Of a DNA stretch of 13,322 bases, positions 6,206 through 13,301 are shown in pieces. Both the position numbers and the translations under genes were made by a program. Source of the DNA: an uncultured Eggerthella sp. (GTDB lineage: Bacteria > Actinomycetota > Coriobacteriia > Coriobacteriales > Eggerthellaceae); assembly GCA_900547965.1 (NCBI GenBank), contig URJE01000044.1, forward strand, positions 1 through 13,322. Direction: 5' to 3'. The notes under the pieces are model-generated. The model was given only the letters and a program-made list of their open reading frames with translations, was not told the origin of the DNA and did no database searches. Position 1 is the stretch's first letter, and each line of letters opens with the position of its first letter.

Positions 6206-7738
6206 CTAAAACGCGTTGTCGATGCTGCCCTTTATGGGCGTGAAGACGCGCACGAGGGCATGGTCGTTGCCGCTGTCGTTGTCGTCGGTGATTTGGGAAA
6301 GACCCACAAACGAAGAGCGGGTACCCGTGGAAACCAGATGCTCGCCATAGGTGTCGCAGCCACTTGGTGTGTCAATGGCAAAATAGCTCTTGCTGCCGAA
6401 ATTAACGCCGCACAGGGCAGTGGTGGATTTCACCACAAACCATTCGCCCGACCAACAGGGGGCGGTAATGGGCGAGCGCGAGAAGCGGAACCACTGCAGG
6501 TCGTCGTAGTGGTAGGCATTTGCCGCTGAACGCGGAGTGTAGGTACCTAAGTTGGCAATGCCGCCGCCGAAATTGTAGATGCTGCTGAATCCAAACGAAA
6601 AACCGCTGCGGCCGTAGCTGGCCAAGTCGGGCGTCATAGACGAAGGGAGCGTCATCTGGTCGACAGTGGAATTGTCTTTGGCTGAAATTTTGGTGAGCTG
6701 GTAGTAGGTGCCCTGAGCTTCGGCGCGCGGTGTGATTACCACACCATCGTCGGCTGAGGTTACGCGTGTGGCGAAGGCCTTTTTCGAAGTGTAGGGAACA
6801 GCTACGTCGCTGGAGCCGAAGCGTGCGCTTTTAAGGGCGCTTCGCTCGGCAGCTGATCCCCCTGAGGTGTTGGGGCATACCTGCCAGAAAGCGGTTTCGC
6901 CCACGGCGGCAATGGACGGAATGAGCCAATTGCCATCGCCCTGGTCAACCTGGGTGATAGACGCGGCGCTACCGTTGGAAAGCTTCGCGGTGTACACGCG
7001 CCAAGCGGATTCGTAGGCGCTTGATTCCGTCCAAATAAGGCCGTTTTCGCTGCAGCGCACATCGACGATCTCGTACCCTTCGTTGGCGCCCTGCGCAGCA
7101 GAAAGTATTGAAGCGGTTTTGCCGCTGGAAAGGTACAGCAGGCTTACCGTGTTTAACGGGCTCGCCGATTCGCCGGGCACCAGGCAGGCGGCAACGGTGT
7201 CGTTGTCGGCCCATACCAGGGTTCCGTACGTAAGCTTGTAGCTCCCAGCCGCCTTCACGTGCTGCGTGTAGTCGGCTTGGCTGTAATCCGAAAGGGCATT
7301 CACCGCATCTTCGGGAACGCTGATGCTGTCCACGGTGGCTTCCTTCTTGCCTTCCAGCGCGTTGGTTGCAAGGGAAAGGCCGCCGCCCAAAGCGGCAACG
7401 CCTGCGATGACGCCCGCTCCGATAAGCAGGTTCCTGCGCGTAAGCAGTACTTCAGGCCCCGATTTCTTTGCGGAAACGCCGCTGGCAACTTGGTTGAATG
7501 CGGGGCCGAAGCCATGGGTGGAAGCGTTGGAGAATCCGCCTTTGCCCTTCGTTTTCGCAGACGGCCCGAACGTCGAACGGCTTCTGGGCGCAGAGGTGGA
7601 AAAGCCCTGCGGAGCTGCCTTGCGGGCAGAATGAGCGCCGCGCGTGCTGCCTCCGCGAACCCCTGCGCTTCGGTTGTGTGAATTGCGGGAGGGGCGAGGG
7701 GCTTTGCCGGGGATATTTTGACTGCGTTTAGTGGGCAC
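6206..7738 (-). CDS. Membrane-anchored extracytoplasmic protein with Tat-like RR motif, unknown function
   Basis: From GTG 7738 the product is 510 residues. Residues 1-100 are strongly basic, rich in Ser, Arg, Lys and Gly, and probably disordered. Then comes TRRNLLIGAGVIAG, a twin-arginine-like motif leading into one hydrophobic segment (about 104-125). The remaining 385 residues are Ser/Thr/Gly-rich with repeated aromatic strands (GLIWTES, AWRVYTAKL, ETAFWQVCP, EWFVVKS), suggesting a beta-propeller-like outer domain. A Tat n-region of 100 residues would be unusual, so a type II (N-in) anchor is at least as likely as Tat export. GTG 7738 is chosen because AGGAG lies 5 bases upstream on that strand; an in-frame GTG at 7768 would add ten residues. 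It is divergent from the two-component genes and convergent with purB. I do not recognise a named family. Confidence 0.75.
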   Translation of the reverse strand: MPTKRSQNIPGKAPRPSRNSHNRSAGVRGGSTRGAHSARKAAPQGFSTSAPRSRSTFGPSAKTKGKGGFSNASTHGFGPAFNQVASGVSAKKSGPEVLLTRRNLLIGAGVIAGVAALGGGLSLATNALEGKKEATVDSISVPEDAVNALSDYSQADYTQHVKAAGSYKLTYGTLVWADNDTVAACLVPGESASPLNTVSLLYLSSGKTASILSAAQGANEGYEIVDVRCSENGLIWTESSAYESAWRVYTAKLSNGSAASITQVDQGDGNWLIPSIAAVGETAFWQVCPNTSGGSAAERSALKSARFGSSDVAVPYTSKKAFATRVTSADDGVVITPRAEAQGTYYQLTKISAKDNSTVDQMTLPSSMTPDLASYGRSGFSFGFSSIYNFGGGIANLGTYTPRSAANAYHYDDLQWFRFSRSPITAPCWSGEWFVVKSTTALCGVNFGSKSYFAIDTPSGCDTYGEHLVSTGTRSSFVGLSQITDDNDSGNDHALVRVFTPIKGSIDNAF

Positions 7739-7835
7739 GTATTCTCCTGATGTGGTGCTTTCCCGCACAACGGCTAGGCGGGTACTGCTGAGGGGTATTG
7801 TGACATTTGGGTGTCCGCTTATGGCTCCTGTTCTG

Positions 7836-7855
7836 GCAATTGATACAATAATTGC
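7836..7855. promoter_or_regulatory. Inverted repeat overlapping the -10, candidate operator
   Basis: GCAATT (7836-7841), an 8-base spacer, AATTGC (7850-7855). The TACAAT -10 lies between the arms, so a bound dimer would cover it. It sits in the gap between divergent genes and could affect either. Confidence 0.4.
7841..7849 (+). promoter_or_regulatory. Extended -10 promoter for the two-component genes
   Basis: TGATACAAT: TGn directly before TACAAT (7844-7849), without a clear -35. Expected start is near 7856, leaving a leader of about 150 bases. Confidence 0.5.
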
Positions 7856-7875
7856 AAATGGCGCCTAGACGCTCT

Positions 7876-8001
7876 GATGCGTTGCGCGCAACAGCGCATC
7901 GTATTGGTCGGTCCTAGGGCCCGCAGTCGCTTTGTTCGCATTTTGGCTGCGCTGCATGTGCAGATAAAGCCCGTACGGGCTTTTCGATACCTGTCAGGAG
8001 G
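7876..8001 (+). promoter_or_regulatory. Hairpin-rich leader of the response regulator mRNA
   Basis: GATGCGTTG pairs with CAA.CGCATC (7876-7900, 3-base bulge). A small CTGC/GCAG hairpin follows near 7952-7963. Then comes a perfect 18-base palindrome, AAAGCCCGT with its complement (7966-7983), followed by one more T; its 7-bp stem and GTAC loop resemble a weak terminator. It ends 12 bases before the AGGAGG SD (7996-8001). Attenuation, or a short RNA of about 130 bases, is possible but inferred. Confidence 0.45.
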
Positions 8002-8006
8002 CATTG

Positions 8007-8726
8007 ATGACTTCTTCAATGAACGAAAGCACTCGTCGTATCCTTCTCGTGGAAGACGAAAAGGCCATCCGCGATGCGGTGGCGGCATATCTCGAACGCG
8101 AGAACTATTGGGTAACTGCCGTGGGCGACGGTCAGGAGGCTTTGGAAGAGTTTTCCAAGCACCACTTCGATCTGGTTGTGCTCGATCTGATGCTCCCTCG
8201 TGTTCCCGGCGAGCGTGTATGCCGCGTTATCCGCGACAACTCCGACACGCCCATCATCATGCTCACCGCCAAGGGTGAAGTGGAAGACCGCATCATCGGC
8301 CTTGAACTGGGCGCAGATGATTACCTTATCAAGCCCTTCAGCCCCCGCGAATTGGTTGCTCGCGTACGCGCCCTTTTGCGCCGCGTGCATTCCGAGTCTG
8401 AGCCTCAGCGCGAAGTGCTGGAGTTCGGCGAGCTCACCATCGACATTTCGGGCCACAAGATCCTTGTAAGTGGCGAAGAGGTAGACCTTACCGCCAGCGA
8501 ATTCAAGCTGCTCACCACGCTGTGCCGCTACCCTGGTCGTGTGTACTCGCGTATGGAATTGGTCGAAAAGGTTTTGGGCTACGACTTCGAGGGCTACGAG
8601 CGCACCATCGACTCCCACGTGAAGAACCTTCGCGCCAAGATTGGCGACAATCCGCGTAATCCGAAGTGGCTTCATACCGTGCATGGCGTAGGATACCGTT
8701 TTGAGGATCCCACGAAGGCCAACTAG
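8007..8726 (+). CDS. OmpR/PhoB-family response regulator
   Basis: A 239-residue two-component regulator. The receiver domain occupies about residues 11-125, with the acidic pair Glu16-Asp17 (LLVEDEKAIRD), phospho-acceptor Asp60 (VVLDLMLP), Thr87 (MLTAKG) and Lys109 (YLIKPFS) all in place. A winged-helix DNA-binding domain (Trans_reg_C) fills the rest, with LTASEFKLLTTLCRYPGRVY, then ERTIDSHVKNLRAKIG and HGVGYRF. It should dimerise on phosphorylation and bind direct repeats at promoters; targets are not evident. ATG 8007 has AGGAGG 5 bases upstream; a TTG directly before it is less likely. The cognate kinase follows 80 bases downstream, beyond a terminator hairpin. The divergent gene at 7738 may be a target, by position only. 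Confidence 0.96.
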   Translation: MTSSMNESTRRILLVEDEKAIRDAVAAYLERENYWVTAVGDGQEALEEFSKHHFDLVVLDLMLPRVPGERVCRVIRDNSDTPIIMLTAKGEVEDRIIGLELGADDYLIKPFSPRELVARVRALLRRVHSESEPQREVLEFGELTIDISGHKILVSGEEVDLTASEFKLLTTLCRYPGRVYSRMELVEKVLGYDFEGYERTIDSHVKNLRAKIGDNPRNPKWLHTVHGVGYRFEDPTKAN

Positions 8727-8742
8727 TTTCCTTGGAACCTGC

Positions 8743-8777
8743 AGCGCGTTCTGCTTTCGGGCGGGGCGCGCTTTTTT
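8743..8777 (+). terminator. Intrinsic terminator between response regulator and kinase
   Basis: AGCGCG (8743-8748) pairs with CGCGCT (8767-8772), extended inward by six more pairs, three of them G-U, to a six-base loop, then six T (8772-8777). It would cut transcription before the kinase gene. Confidence 0.75.
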
Positions 8778-8806
8778 ATTGGGGCCGCCGCAGAAAGGAG
8801 TTGCTG

Positions 8807-10294
8807 ATGGCTGCGAATTCGACCGATGCCGCCTGGAGTCAAGCGAACAGCGAGGAGCCAGATGGAAGCTCGGGAAAGAAGAAGGGTCTGAACCTTTCGT
8901 TCAACAAGCGCATCGTGCTGGTAATGCTGGCCGTTTCCCTTATCACGGTGCTTTCTTCCATTGTGGTGCTTTCCTTTGTGTGGGAGCAGCACTTCCAAAC
9001 CTATACGCGCGAAAACGTGCAGCGCGTTGCCGATTCCACGGCCGATTCTATCGCCCAGGGCTATAAGGCTTCTCGTGGCGATTGGTACAGCGGCGCCTTG
9101 AACGCTGCTTCTTCGGCGAGCATTCTGTACGATTCCATCAACGTGCAGGTGCGTGACGAAAATGGCGCCATCGTGTACGACGACTCTACCGATAAGGCTT
9201 TGGGTGCGGCTGCCATGAAGGAATCGAGCGGCAATGTGGCTAAGGCGGCCATCGATGTCGATGGCAATCAGGTTGGCACCGTATTCGTGCGGGTGCACGG
9301 CTCCGACACGCTGTTAACCCAGACCGATGCCGAATTCCGCGAAAAGTCGTATCAGGCCATGATCTTCGCTGCATTCATTGCAATGGCCATTTCGGTTGTG
9401 GTGGGAGTGTTGTTCTCCCGCGCGCTTGTCGCCCCCATCCGCCGCATCACGAACACGGCAAAGGCGCTGAAAGAGGGCGATTATTCGGCGCGTACCGGCA
9501 TGAAGGGTACCGACGAAATTGCCCGCTTGGGCAATATGTTCGACGCCATGGCCGATTCCGTGGAGCAGAACCGCAAGCTGGAGCGCAGGTTGGTAACCGA
9601 CGTTGCCCATGAGCTGCGCACGCCGCTTATGGCCATCCAGTCTACCGTTGAGGCGATGATCGATGGCGTGTTCGAGCCCGATGCAGAACGTTTGGAAACG
9701 CTGAATTCCGAGGTGCGCCGCCTTTCCCGTTTGGTTGATGCGCTGCTGAAACTCTCACGCCTGGAGAGCCGCGCCAAGGCCATCGAGCGTCAGAAGGTCG
9801 ATCTTACCGAAATGCTGTCGGCGGTTGTGGCAACGCATCAGGCCTACATCAACGAAGAGGGGCTGAACCTGGAATTCGAGTACGATCCGCACGTGTACGT
9901 GTACGGCGATGCTGACCTGCTGCGTCAGGCTACGGCGAACCTGATTTCCAATGCCGTTCGCTATACCCCCGAAGGTGGCACCATTACCATCACAGCTCGC
10001 AAGGGCGAGCTGATGGGGCAGATCAGTGTCCGCGATACGGGCATCGGCCTTACCCCCGAAGAAGCGAAGATGGTATTCCAGCGCTTCTGGCGCGCCGATT
10101 CTGGTCGTGCCCGTGCAACGGGCGGCTTGGGCGTCGGCCTTTCCGTGGTGAAGGAAATCGTGGATCAGCACAATGGCTGGGTGCGCGTTGAGGGCCGCCC
10201 CAACGAAGGGGCGTGCTTTACCATCTACGTGCCCCTGTACACCAGCGAATCTGAAAAGAAGAAGGGCAATCGCCCCCGTTTCGGAACGAACTAG
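8807..10294 (+). CDS. HAMP-containing sensor histidine kinase
   Basis: A 495-residue class I histidine kinase and presumed partner of the regulator upstream. In order: a short cytoplasmic N-terminus, TM1 (about 36-59), an extracytoplasmic sensor region of about 125 residues, TM2 (about 184-207), HAMP (about 208-258), HisKA with phospho-acceptor His268 in VAHELRTP, and HATPase_c with the N box NLISNAVRYTP (Asn382), the G1 box DTGIG (Asp410), an F box FQRFWRAD and the G2 stretch GGLGVGLSVV. All catalytic blocks are intact. The sensor region has no recognised ligand motif. ATG 8807 has AAGGAG 6 bases upstream; the in-frame TTG at 8732 would run through the terminator. Expression depends on read-through of that terminator or on an undetected promoter. 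Confidence 0.95.
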   Translation: MAANSTDAAWSQANSEEPDGSSGKKKGLNLSFNKRIVLVMLAVSLITVLSSIVVLSFVWEQHFQTYTRENVQRVADSTADSIAQGYKASRGDWYSGALNAASSASILYDSINVQVRDENGAIVYDDSTDKALGAAAMKESSGNVAKAAIDVDGNQVGTVFVRVHGSDTLLTQTDAEFREKSYQAMIFAAFIAMAISVVVGVLFSRALVAPIRRITNTAKALKEGDYSARTGMKGTDEIARLGNMFDAMADSVEQNRKLERRLVTDVAHELRTPLMAIQSTVEAMIDGVFEPDAERLETLNSEVRRLSRLVDALLKLSRLESRAKAIERQKVDLTEMLSAVVATHQAYINEEGLNLEFEYDPHVYVYGDADLLRQATANLISNAVRYTPEGGTITITARKGELMGQISVRDTGIGLTPEEAKMVFQRFWRADSGRARATGGLGVGLSVVKEIVDQHNGWVRVEGRPNEGACFTIYVPLYTSESEKKKGNRPRFGTN

Positions 10295-10300
10295 CTTTGG

Positions 10301-10328
10301 AGGGCGTCCGCACGGGCGCCTTTCGTTT
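10301..10328 (+). terminator. Terminator after the histidine kinase gene
   Basis: AGG.CGTCC pairs with GGGCG.CCT (one bulged G, loop GCAC; 10301-10321), followed by TTTCGTTT. The T tract is interrupted, so strength is moderate. Confidence 0.6.
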
Positions 10329-10341
10329 CGGTCCCGGACTC

Positions 10342-10407
10342 GATCACGCCGCCTTCCGTTTTCGGTTCTGGACCTGGATCGCGCCGCCTTCCTCCGGGCC
10401 GGTCTTG
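10342..10407. repeat. Degenerate direct repeat, about 35-base unit
   Basis: GATCACGCCGCCTTCC (from 10342) recurs as GATCGCGCCGCCTTCC (from 10377), each followed by a partly similar CGG.T-rich stretch. A weaker third copy may lie just upstream (10318-10341). It is part of a gene-free gap (10295-10642) in which I see no protein gene. Confidence 0.5.
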
Positions 10408-10538
10408 GTTAAGCGATTGTGCGGACTGTCGCAGCAACAAGGGGTCATGCCGTTTCGGGCGGGGCCTGGCTAGGTGATTGCGCTTCTTGGGCCGGAAATT
10501 TGCGGAGGTTTTCGCGCGTTCAGCACCGGGCATTAATC

Positions 10539-10577
10539 GCAGTAGTTGTGAATCGGCACAAGTACTGCTTCTTTTTC
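10539..10577 (+). terminator. Terminator-like hairpin upstream of purC
   Basis: GCAGTAGTTGTG (10539-10550) pairs with CACAAGTACTGC (10557-10568), 11 of 12 bases, with a six-base loop, then TTCTTTTTC. It may end read-through from upstream, or act as an attenuator if purC transcripts begin further upstream. Confidence 0.6.
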
Positions 10578-10600
10578 ATGCGTTGCTGCGCAAGATGTTC

Positions 10601-10606
10601 CATAAT
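10601..10606 (+). promoter_or_regulatory. Possible -10 of purC
   Basis: CATAAT, five of six consensus bases, 42 bases before the purC ATG and downstream of the hairpin at 10539-10568. No convincing -35 is visible at the right distance, so this is tentative. Confidence 0.35.
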
Positions 10607-10642
10607 AGAGTTCTGTCAACAAACTCAGACGGAAGGACGGTC

Positions 10643-11518
10643 ATGTCTGTAATCGACATCAAACCCGATGCACAGGGAAAGGTGCGCGATCTGTACGATT
10701 TGGGCGACAAGCTGCTGCTGGTTGCATCCGATCGTATTTCTGCTTTCGACTATATTCTGGAAGACGAAATTCCCTACAAGGGCCAGGTGCTCACGCAGCT
10801 TTCTTGCTTCTGGTTCGACCTTCTGTCCGACGTGGTGGACAACCATCTTATCTCTGCCGACGTTGCCGACCTTCCCGAGCAGTTCAAGCCCTATGCCGAT
10901 AAGCTTGCTGGTCGCTTTATGCTGGTAAAGAAGGCCAACATGTTCCCCGTCGAGTGCATTGTGCGCGGCTACCTTACCGGTTCCGGTTTGAAGGACTATC
11001 AGAAGACGGGCGCTGTATGTGGCATTCAGCTTCCCGAAGGCCTGGTAAATTCTTCTAAGCTGCCCGAAACCATCTTCACCCCTTCCACGAAGGCTGAGAT
11101 TGGCGACCACGACGAGAACATCAGCTTCGAACAGTGCGAAAAGCTCATCGGCTCCGAAGACGCTGCGGCCATCCGCGACCTGACCATCAAGGTGTACGAA
11201 ACGGCTGCAAGCCACGCGAAGGAACGCGGCATCATCATCGCTGACACCAAGTTCGAGTTCGGCGTATACGACGGCAAGATCATCCTGGGCGACGAAGTTC
11301 TGACCCCCGACTCTTCCCGTTTCTGGGCAGCTGACACCTATAAGGTTGGCGAAGAGCAGCCCAGCTTCGACAAGCAGTTCGTGCGCAATTGGCTCAACGC
11401 CAACTGGGATCGCACCGGCAACCCGCCGCGTCTGCCCGAAGATATCATCAAGAAGACCAGTGAAAAGTACATTCAGGCTTACGAGAAGATCACGGGCAAG
11501 ACGTTTGTAGCCCAGTAG
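10643..11518 (+). CDS. purC: Phosphoribosylaminoimidazole-succinocarboxamide (SAICAR) synthase
   Basis: A 291-residue ATP-dependent ligase that joins aspartate to CAIR to make SAICAR, the substrate of the purB product in purine synthesis. The family blocks are present: GKVRDLYDLGDKLLLVASDR near the N-terminus, with DRISAFD, then VECIVRGYLTGSG, the signature LPEGLVNSSKLPE and FTPSTKAEIGDHDENIS (about 130-160), and IIADTKFEFG (about 197-206). The length matches the longer yeast/actinobacterial form rather than the 237-residue E. coli form. ATG 10643 is chosen because GGAAGGA (10631-10637) lies 5 bases upstream and the conserved sequence starts here; the frame is open further upstream but shows nothing conserved. 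The next gene begins 33 bases after the stop and may be co-transcribed. Confidence 0.97.
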   Translation: MSVIDIKPDAQGKVRDLYDLGDKLLLVASDRISAFDYILEDEIPYKGQVLTQLSCFWFDLLSDVVDNHLISADVADLPEQFKPYADKLAGRFMLVKKANMFPVECIVRGYLTGSGLKDYQKTGAVCGIQLPEGLVNSSKLPETIFTPSTKAEIGDHDENISFEQCEKLIGSEDAAAIRDLTIKVYETAASHAKERGIIIADTKFEFGVYDGKIILGDEVLTPDSSRFWAADTYKVGEEQPSFDKQFVRNWLNANWDRTGNPPRLPEDIIKKTSEKYIQAYEKITGKTFVAQ

Positions 11519-11551
11519 GCCCCGACAAAACACAACAAGGAGAATCAAGGG

Positions 11552-12163
11552 ATGTCTCAGCGAAACCCCATGAACGAGCGATACACCAGCGACCAGAAGC
11601 GTGGCGCTACCCGCAAGAGCGCAGCTTCCGCCAAGCCGGTTTCGAAGGCTGCGTCTTCGGTGCGTACCACATCGGCCAAGCCCGAGAAGAAGGGGTTGTT
11701 CGGCGGCTCCAAGAAACAGGAGCCGGCTCCCGCGAAAGCTCCCAAGAAGACCAAGGCTGCTCAGCCTTCAGCTAAGGCCGAAGAAGCCCCTTCGCTTTCC
11801 AAGGAAGAGCAGAAGGAAATCGAGAAGCACAACAAGAAGGTTAAGCGTGCCGACCGTGAGGCTCGCCGCGAGCGCAACAAGGAAGTTAACCGCTTCGTTC
11901 CCGATACGGCCGAGTTCAAGCGTCTGAACCGAAAGCGCATGGTTTATTCGGGTGTTGGCTTCGTGGGCATGATCGTTGCCATCGTGCTTTCGCTGCTTAT
12001 TCCTCAGCAGCCGTTTATTTCGATCGGCTTGATGATCGCTTCTTGGTTCTTCTTCTTTATGGGTATGCGCATCGACACCAATCAGTTGCGTCCTCTGCGC
12101 GAGCAGGGATACGACAAGGCTGTGCGCCAAGCTCAGAAGAAGGCAAACAGGAAGAAGAAATAG
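11552..12163 (+). CDS. Hypothetical protein, Lys/Ala-rich tail plus two membrane segments
   Basis: A 203-residue protein I cannot assign to a named family. Residues 1-125 are highly charged and low in complexity (Lys, Ala, Ser, Pro, Glu), with stretches such as PAKAPKKTKAAQP and a likely helical EEQKEIEKHNKKVKRADREA. Two hydrophobic segments follow, about 132-152 (VGFVGMIVAIVLSLLI) and 156-176 (ISIGLMIASWFFFFMGM), forming a hairpin with both ends in the cytoplasm. It ends in a basic tail (AQKKANRKKK). AAGGAG (11537-11542) lies 9 bases before ATG 11552. Its position just behind purC suggests shared transcription rather than shared function. Codon use looks like that of its neighbours, and the frame is clean. 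Confidence 0.75.
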   Translation: MSQRNPMNERYTSDQKRGATRKSAASAKPVSKAASSVRTTSAKPEKKGLFGGSKKQEPAPAKAPKKTKAAQPSAKAEEAPSLSKEEQKEIEKHNKKVKRADREARRERNKEVNRFVPDTAEFKRLNRKRMVYSGVGFVGMIVAIVLSLLIPQQPFISIGLMIASWFFFFMGMRIDTNQLRPLREQGYDKAVRQAQKKANRKKK

Positions 12164-12170
12164 CTTTGAT

Positions 12171-12195
12171 GGAAAAGGGGTTTTGCCCCTTTTCC
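12171..12195 (+). terminator. Hairpin after the two-TM protein gene
   Basis: GGAAAAGGGG (12171-12180) pairs perfectly with CCCCTTTTCC (12186-12195) around a TTTTG loop, 7 bases past the stop. The T run lies in the stem rather than after it, so efficiency on this strand is uncertain. Confidence 0.65.
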
Positions 12196-12211
12196 TATTC
12201 AGATTTGTCAG

Positions 12212-12245
12212 AAACGGCAAAAGAGGCACCCTCTTTTGCCGTTTT
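12212..12245. terminator. 15-bp perfect hairpin directly upstream of exoA
   Basis: AAACGGCAAAAGAGG (12212-12226) pairs exactly with 12230-12244 around the loop CAC, followed by one more T and GG. It ends 6 bases before the exoA SD and can act on either strand. Confidence 0.7.
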
Positions 12246-12262
12246 GGTTGAAAGGTGCTTTT

Positions 12263-13048
12263 ATGCGATTGGTTTCCTGGAACGTCAACGGTTTACGCGC
12301 TGTTATGAAGAAGGGGTTCATGGACGCCTTCGATGAACTAGACGCCGATGTATTCGCGCTCCAGGAAACGAAGCTGCAGGAAGGCCAAATCGAAATGGAT
12401 CTTCCCGGGTACCATCAATGCTGGAGCTACGCCGAGCGCAAAGGTTATTCCGGTACGGCGGTGTTCTGCAAGGAAGAGCCGCTGCAGGTGATTCACGAGG
12501 TGGGCGTGCCAGAACTTGATACGGAAGGCCGCGTGGTGATCTGCGAATTCGAGCAGTACTGGTTCGTAAACGTGTACACGCCAAATGCCCAAAGCGAACT
12601 TGCGCGCCTTGATCATCGTATGGCCTGGGACGATAGGTTCCGAGATGTCTGTAAAGGCTTGGAGGAAGGCATGCTTCCCAATGGCCAGACGGGAAACGCA
12701 AAGCCTGTGGTGATGTGCGGCGACTTCAATGTGGCCCATCAGGAAATCGACTTGAAGAACCCGCGCTCCAACCGCGGCAATCCTGGCTTTTCCGACGAAG
12801 AGCGAGCCAAGTTCACCTGTCTTTTGGATGCGGGCTTCGTCGACACGTTCCGCTACCTGAACCCCGCAACTGAAGGCGCCTATTCTTGGTGGAGCTACCG
12901 CTTCCATGCCCGCGCCAACAACGCAGGGTGGCGCATCGATTATTTCCTGGTTAGCGAAGCGCTGCGCGACAAGGTGCAGATGGCCAACATCTATTCCGAG
13001 ATTATGGGATCCGACCATTGCCCTGTTTCGGTGGAATTGGATCTGTAG
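12263..13048 (+). CDS. exoA: Exodeoxyribonuclease III (AP endonuclease family)
   Basis: A 261-residue Xth/ExoA-type enzyme that cuts DNA at abasic sites and removes 3' blocking groups in base excision repair. All active-site blocks of the exonuclease-endonuclease-phosphatase fold are visible: WNVNGLRA with Asn7, LQETK with the metal-binding Glu35, NVYTPN, GDFNVAHQEIDL with the catalytic Asp and Asn, GWRIDYFLVS, and GSDHCPV with the terminal Asp-His pair. The length is normal for the family. ATG 12263 follows AAAGG (12251-12255) by 7 bases, and conservation begins exactly at MRLVSWNVNG. Two hairpins lie in the short gap upstream and no good promoter is seen there, so expression may come from read-through. 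A short repeat and the second MITE-like element follow. Confidence 0.95.
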   Translation: MRLVSWNVNGLRAVMKKGFMDAFDELDADVFALQETKLQEGQIEMDLPGYHQCWSYAERKGYSGTAVFCKEEPLQVIHEVGVPELDTEGRVVICEFEQYWFVNVYTPNAQSELARLDHRMAWDDRFRDVCKGLEEGMLPNGQTGNAKPVVMCGDFNVAHQEIDLKNPRSNRGNPGFSDEERAKFTCLLDAGFVDTFRYLNPATEGAYSWWSYRFHARANNAGWRIDYFLVSEALRDKVQMANIYSEIMGSDHCPVSVELDL

Positions 13049-13053
13049 GTTTG

Positions 13054-13112
13054 GCCTGTTGCGTTCAGCCCGTTACGGCAGTTCGGCCCGTTGCGGCGGC
13101 TTCGCCCGTCGC
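13054..13112. repeat. Short tandem repeat after exoA, about 18-base unit
   Basis: GCCCGTTACGGCAGTTCG (13068-13085) and GCCCGTTGCGGCGGCTTC (13086-13103), flanked by a 14-base variant before (13054-13067) and a 9-base start of a fourth unit after. It runs into the left end of copy B. Related sequence follows the right end of copy A (6117-6145, reverse sense), so it may belong to the element. Confidence 0.6.
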
Positions 13113-13301
13113 AAAAACAAAAATCTCGGCATTTTTGCAACTTTTTTGCGATTAGGGGCTCTTTTTTCGTCGCCGCTGGGTGGTAATAGGCCGCAGCACG
13201 GCCAATTGCCTGCGTTTTTATGCCGCGATTCGCGATTGGAGAGTTTGGAACAATTGCTAATCGCAAAAAAGTTGCAGTCTGGGCCGATTTTTTGTTTCTG
13301 G
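13111..13301 (-). mobile_element. MITE-like non-coding repeat element, copy B
   Basis: A 191-base element homologous to 5930-6118 but inverted. Its 43-base ends are 13111-13153 and 13259-13301; the inner 18 bases (TGCAACTTTTTTGCGATT and complement) match each other and copy A exactly. The ends are the best conserved parts. The middle shows AATTGGC and CTGCGG blocks shared with copy A amid many changes, which indicates an old duplication rather than a recent one. There is no coding potential. The last 21 bases of the window lie beyond it and hold a GGGGCCCAGGGGC stretch. Confidence 0.7.

Noticed and set aside
5798..6529. Plus-strand open frame with a 12-residue repeat after purB
   Set aside because: It begins in terminator and repeat DNA, crosses the MITE-like element and runs antisense into the 7738-6206 gene; no SD supports it.
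8732..8806. Earlier TTG start for the histidine kinase
   Set aside because: It would place the strong intrinsic terminator inside the coding sequence; ATG 8807 has a proper SD.
10478..10642. N-terminal extension of PurC by 55 residues
   Set aside because: The extension crosses a hairpin and a likely promoter, lacks conserved sequence, and the ATG at 10643 has a good SD.
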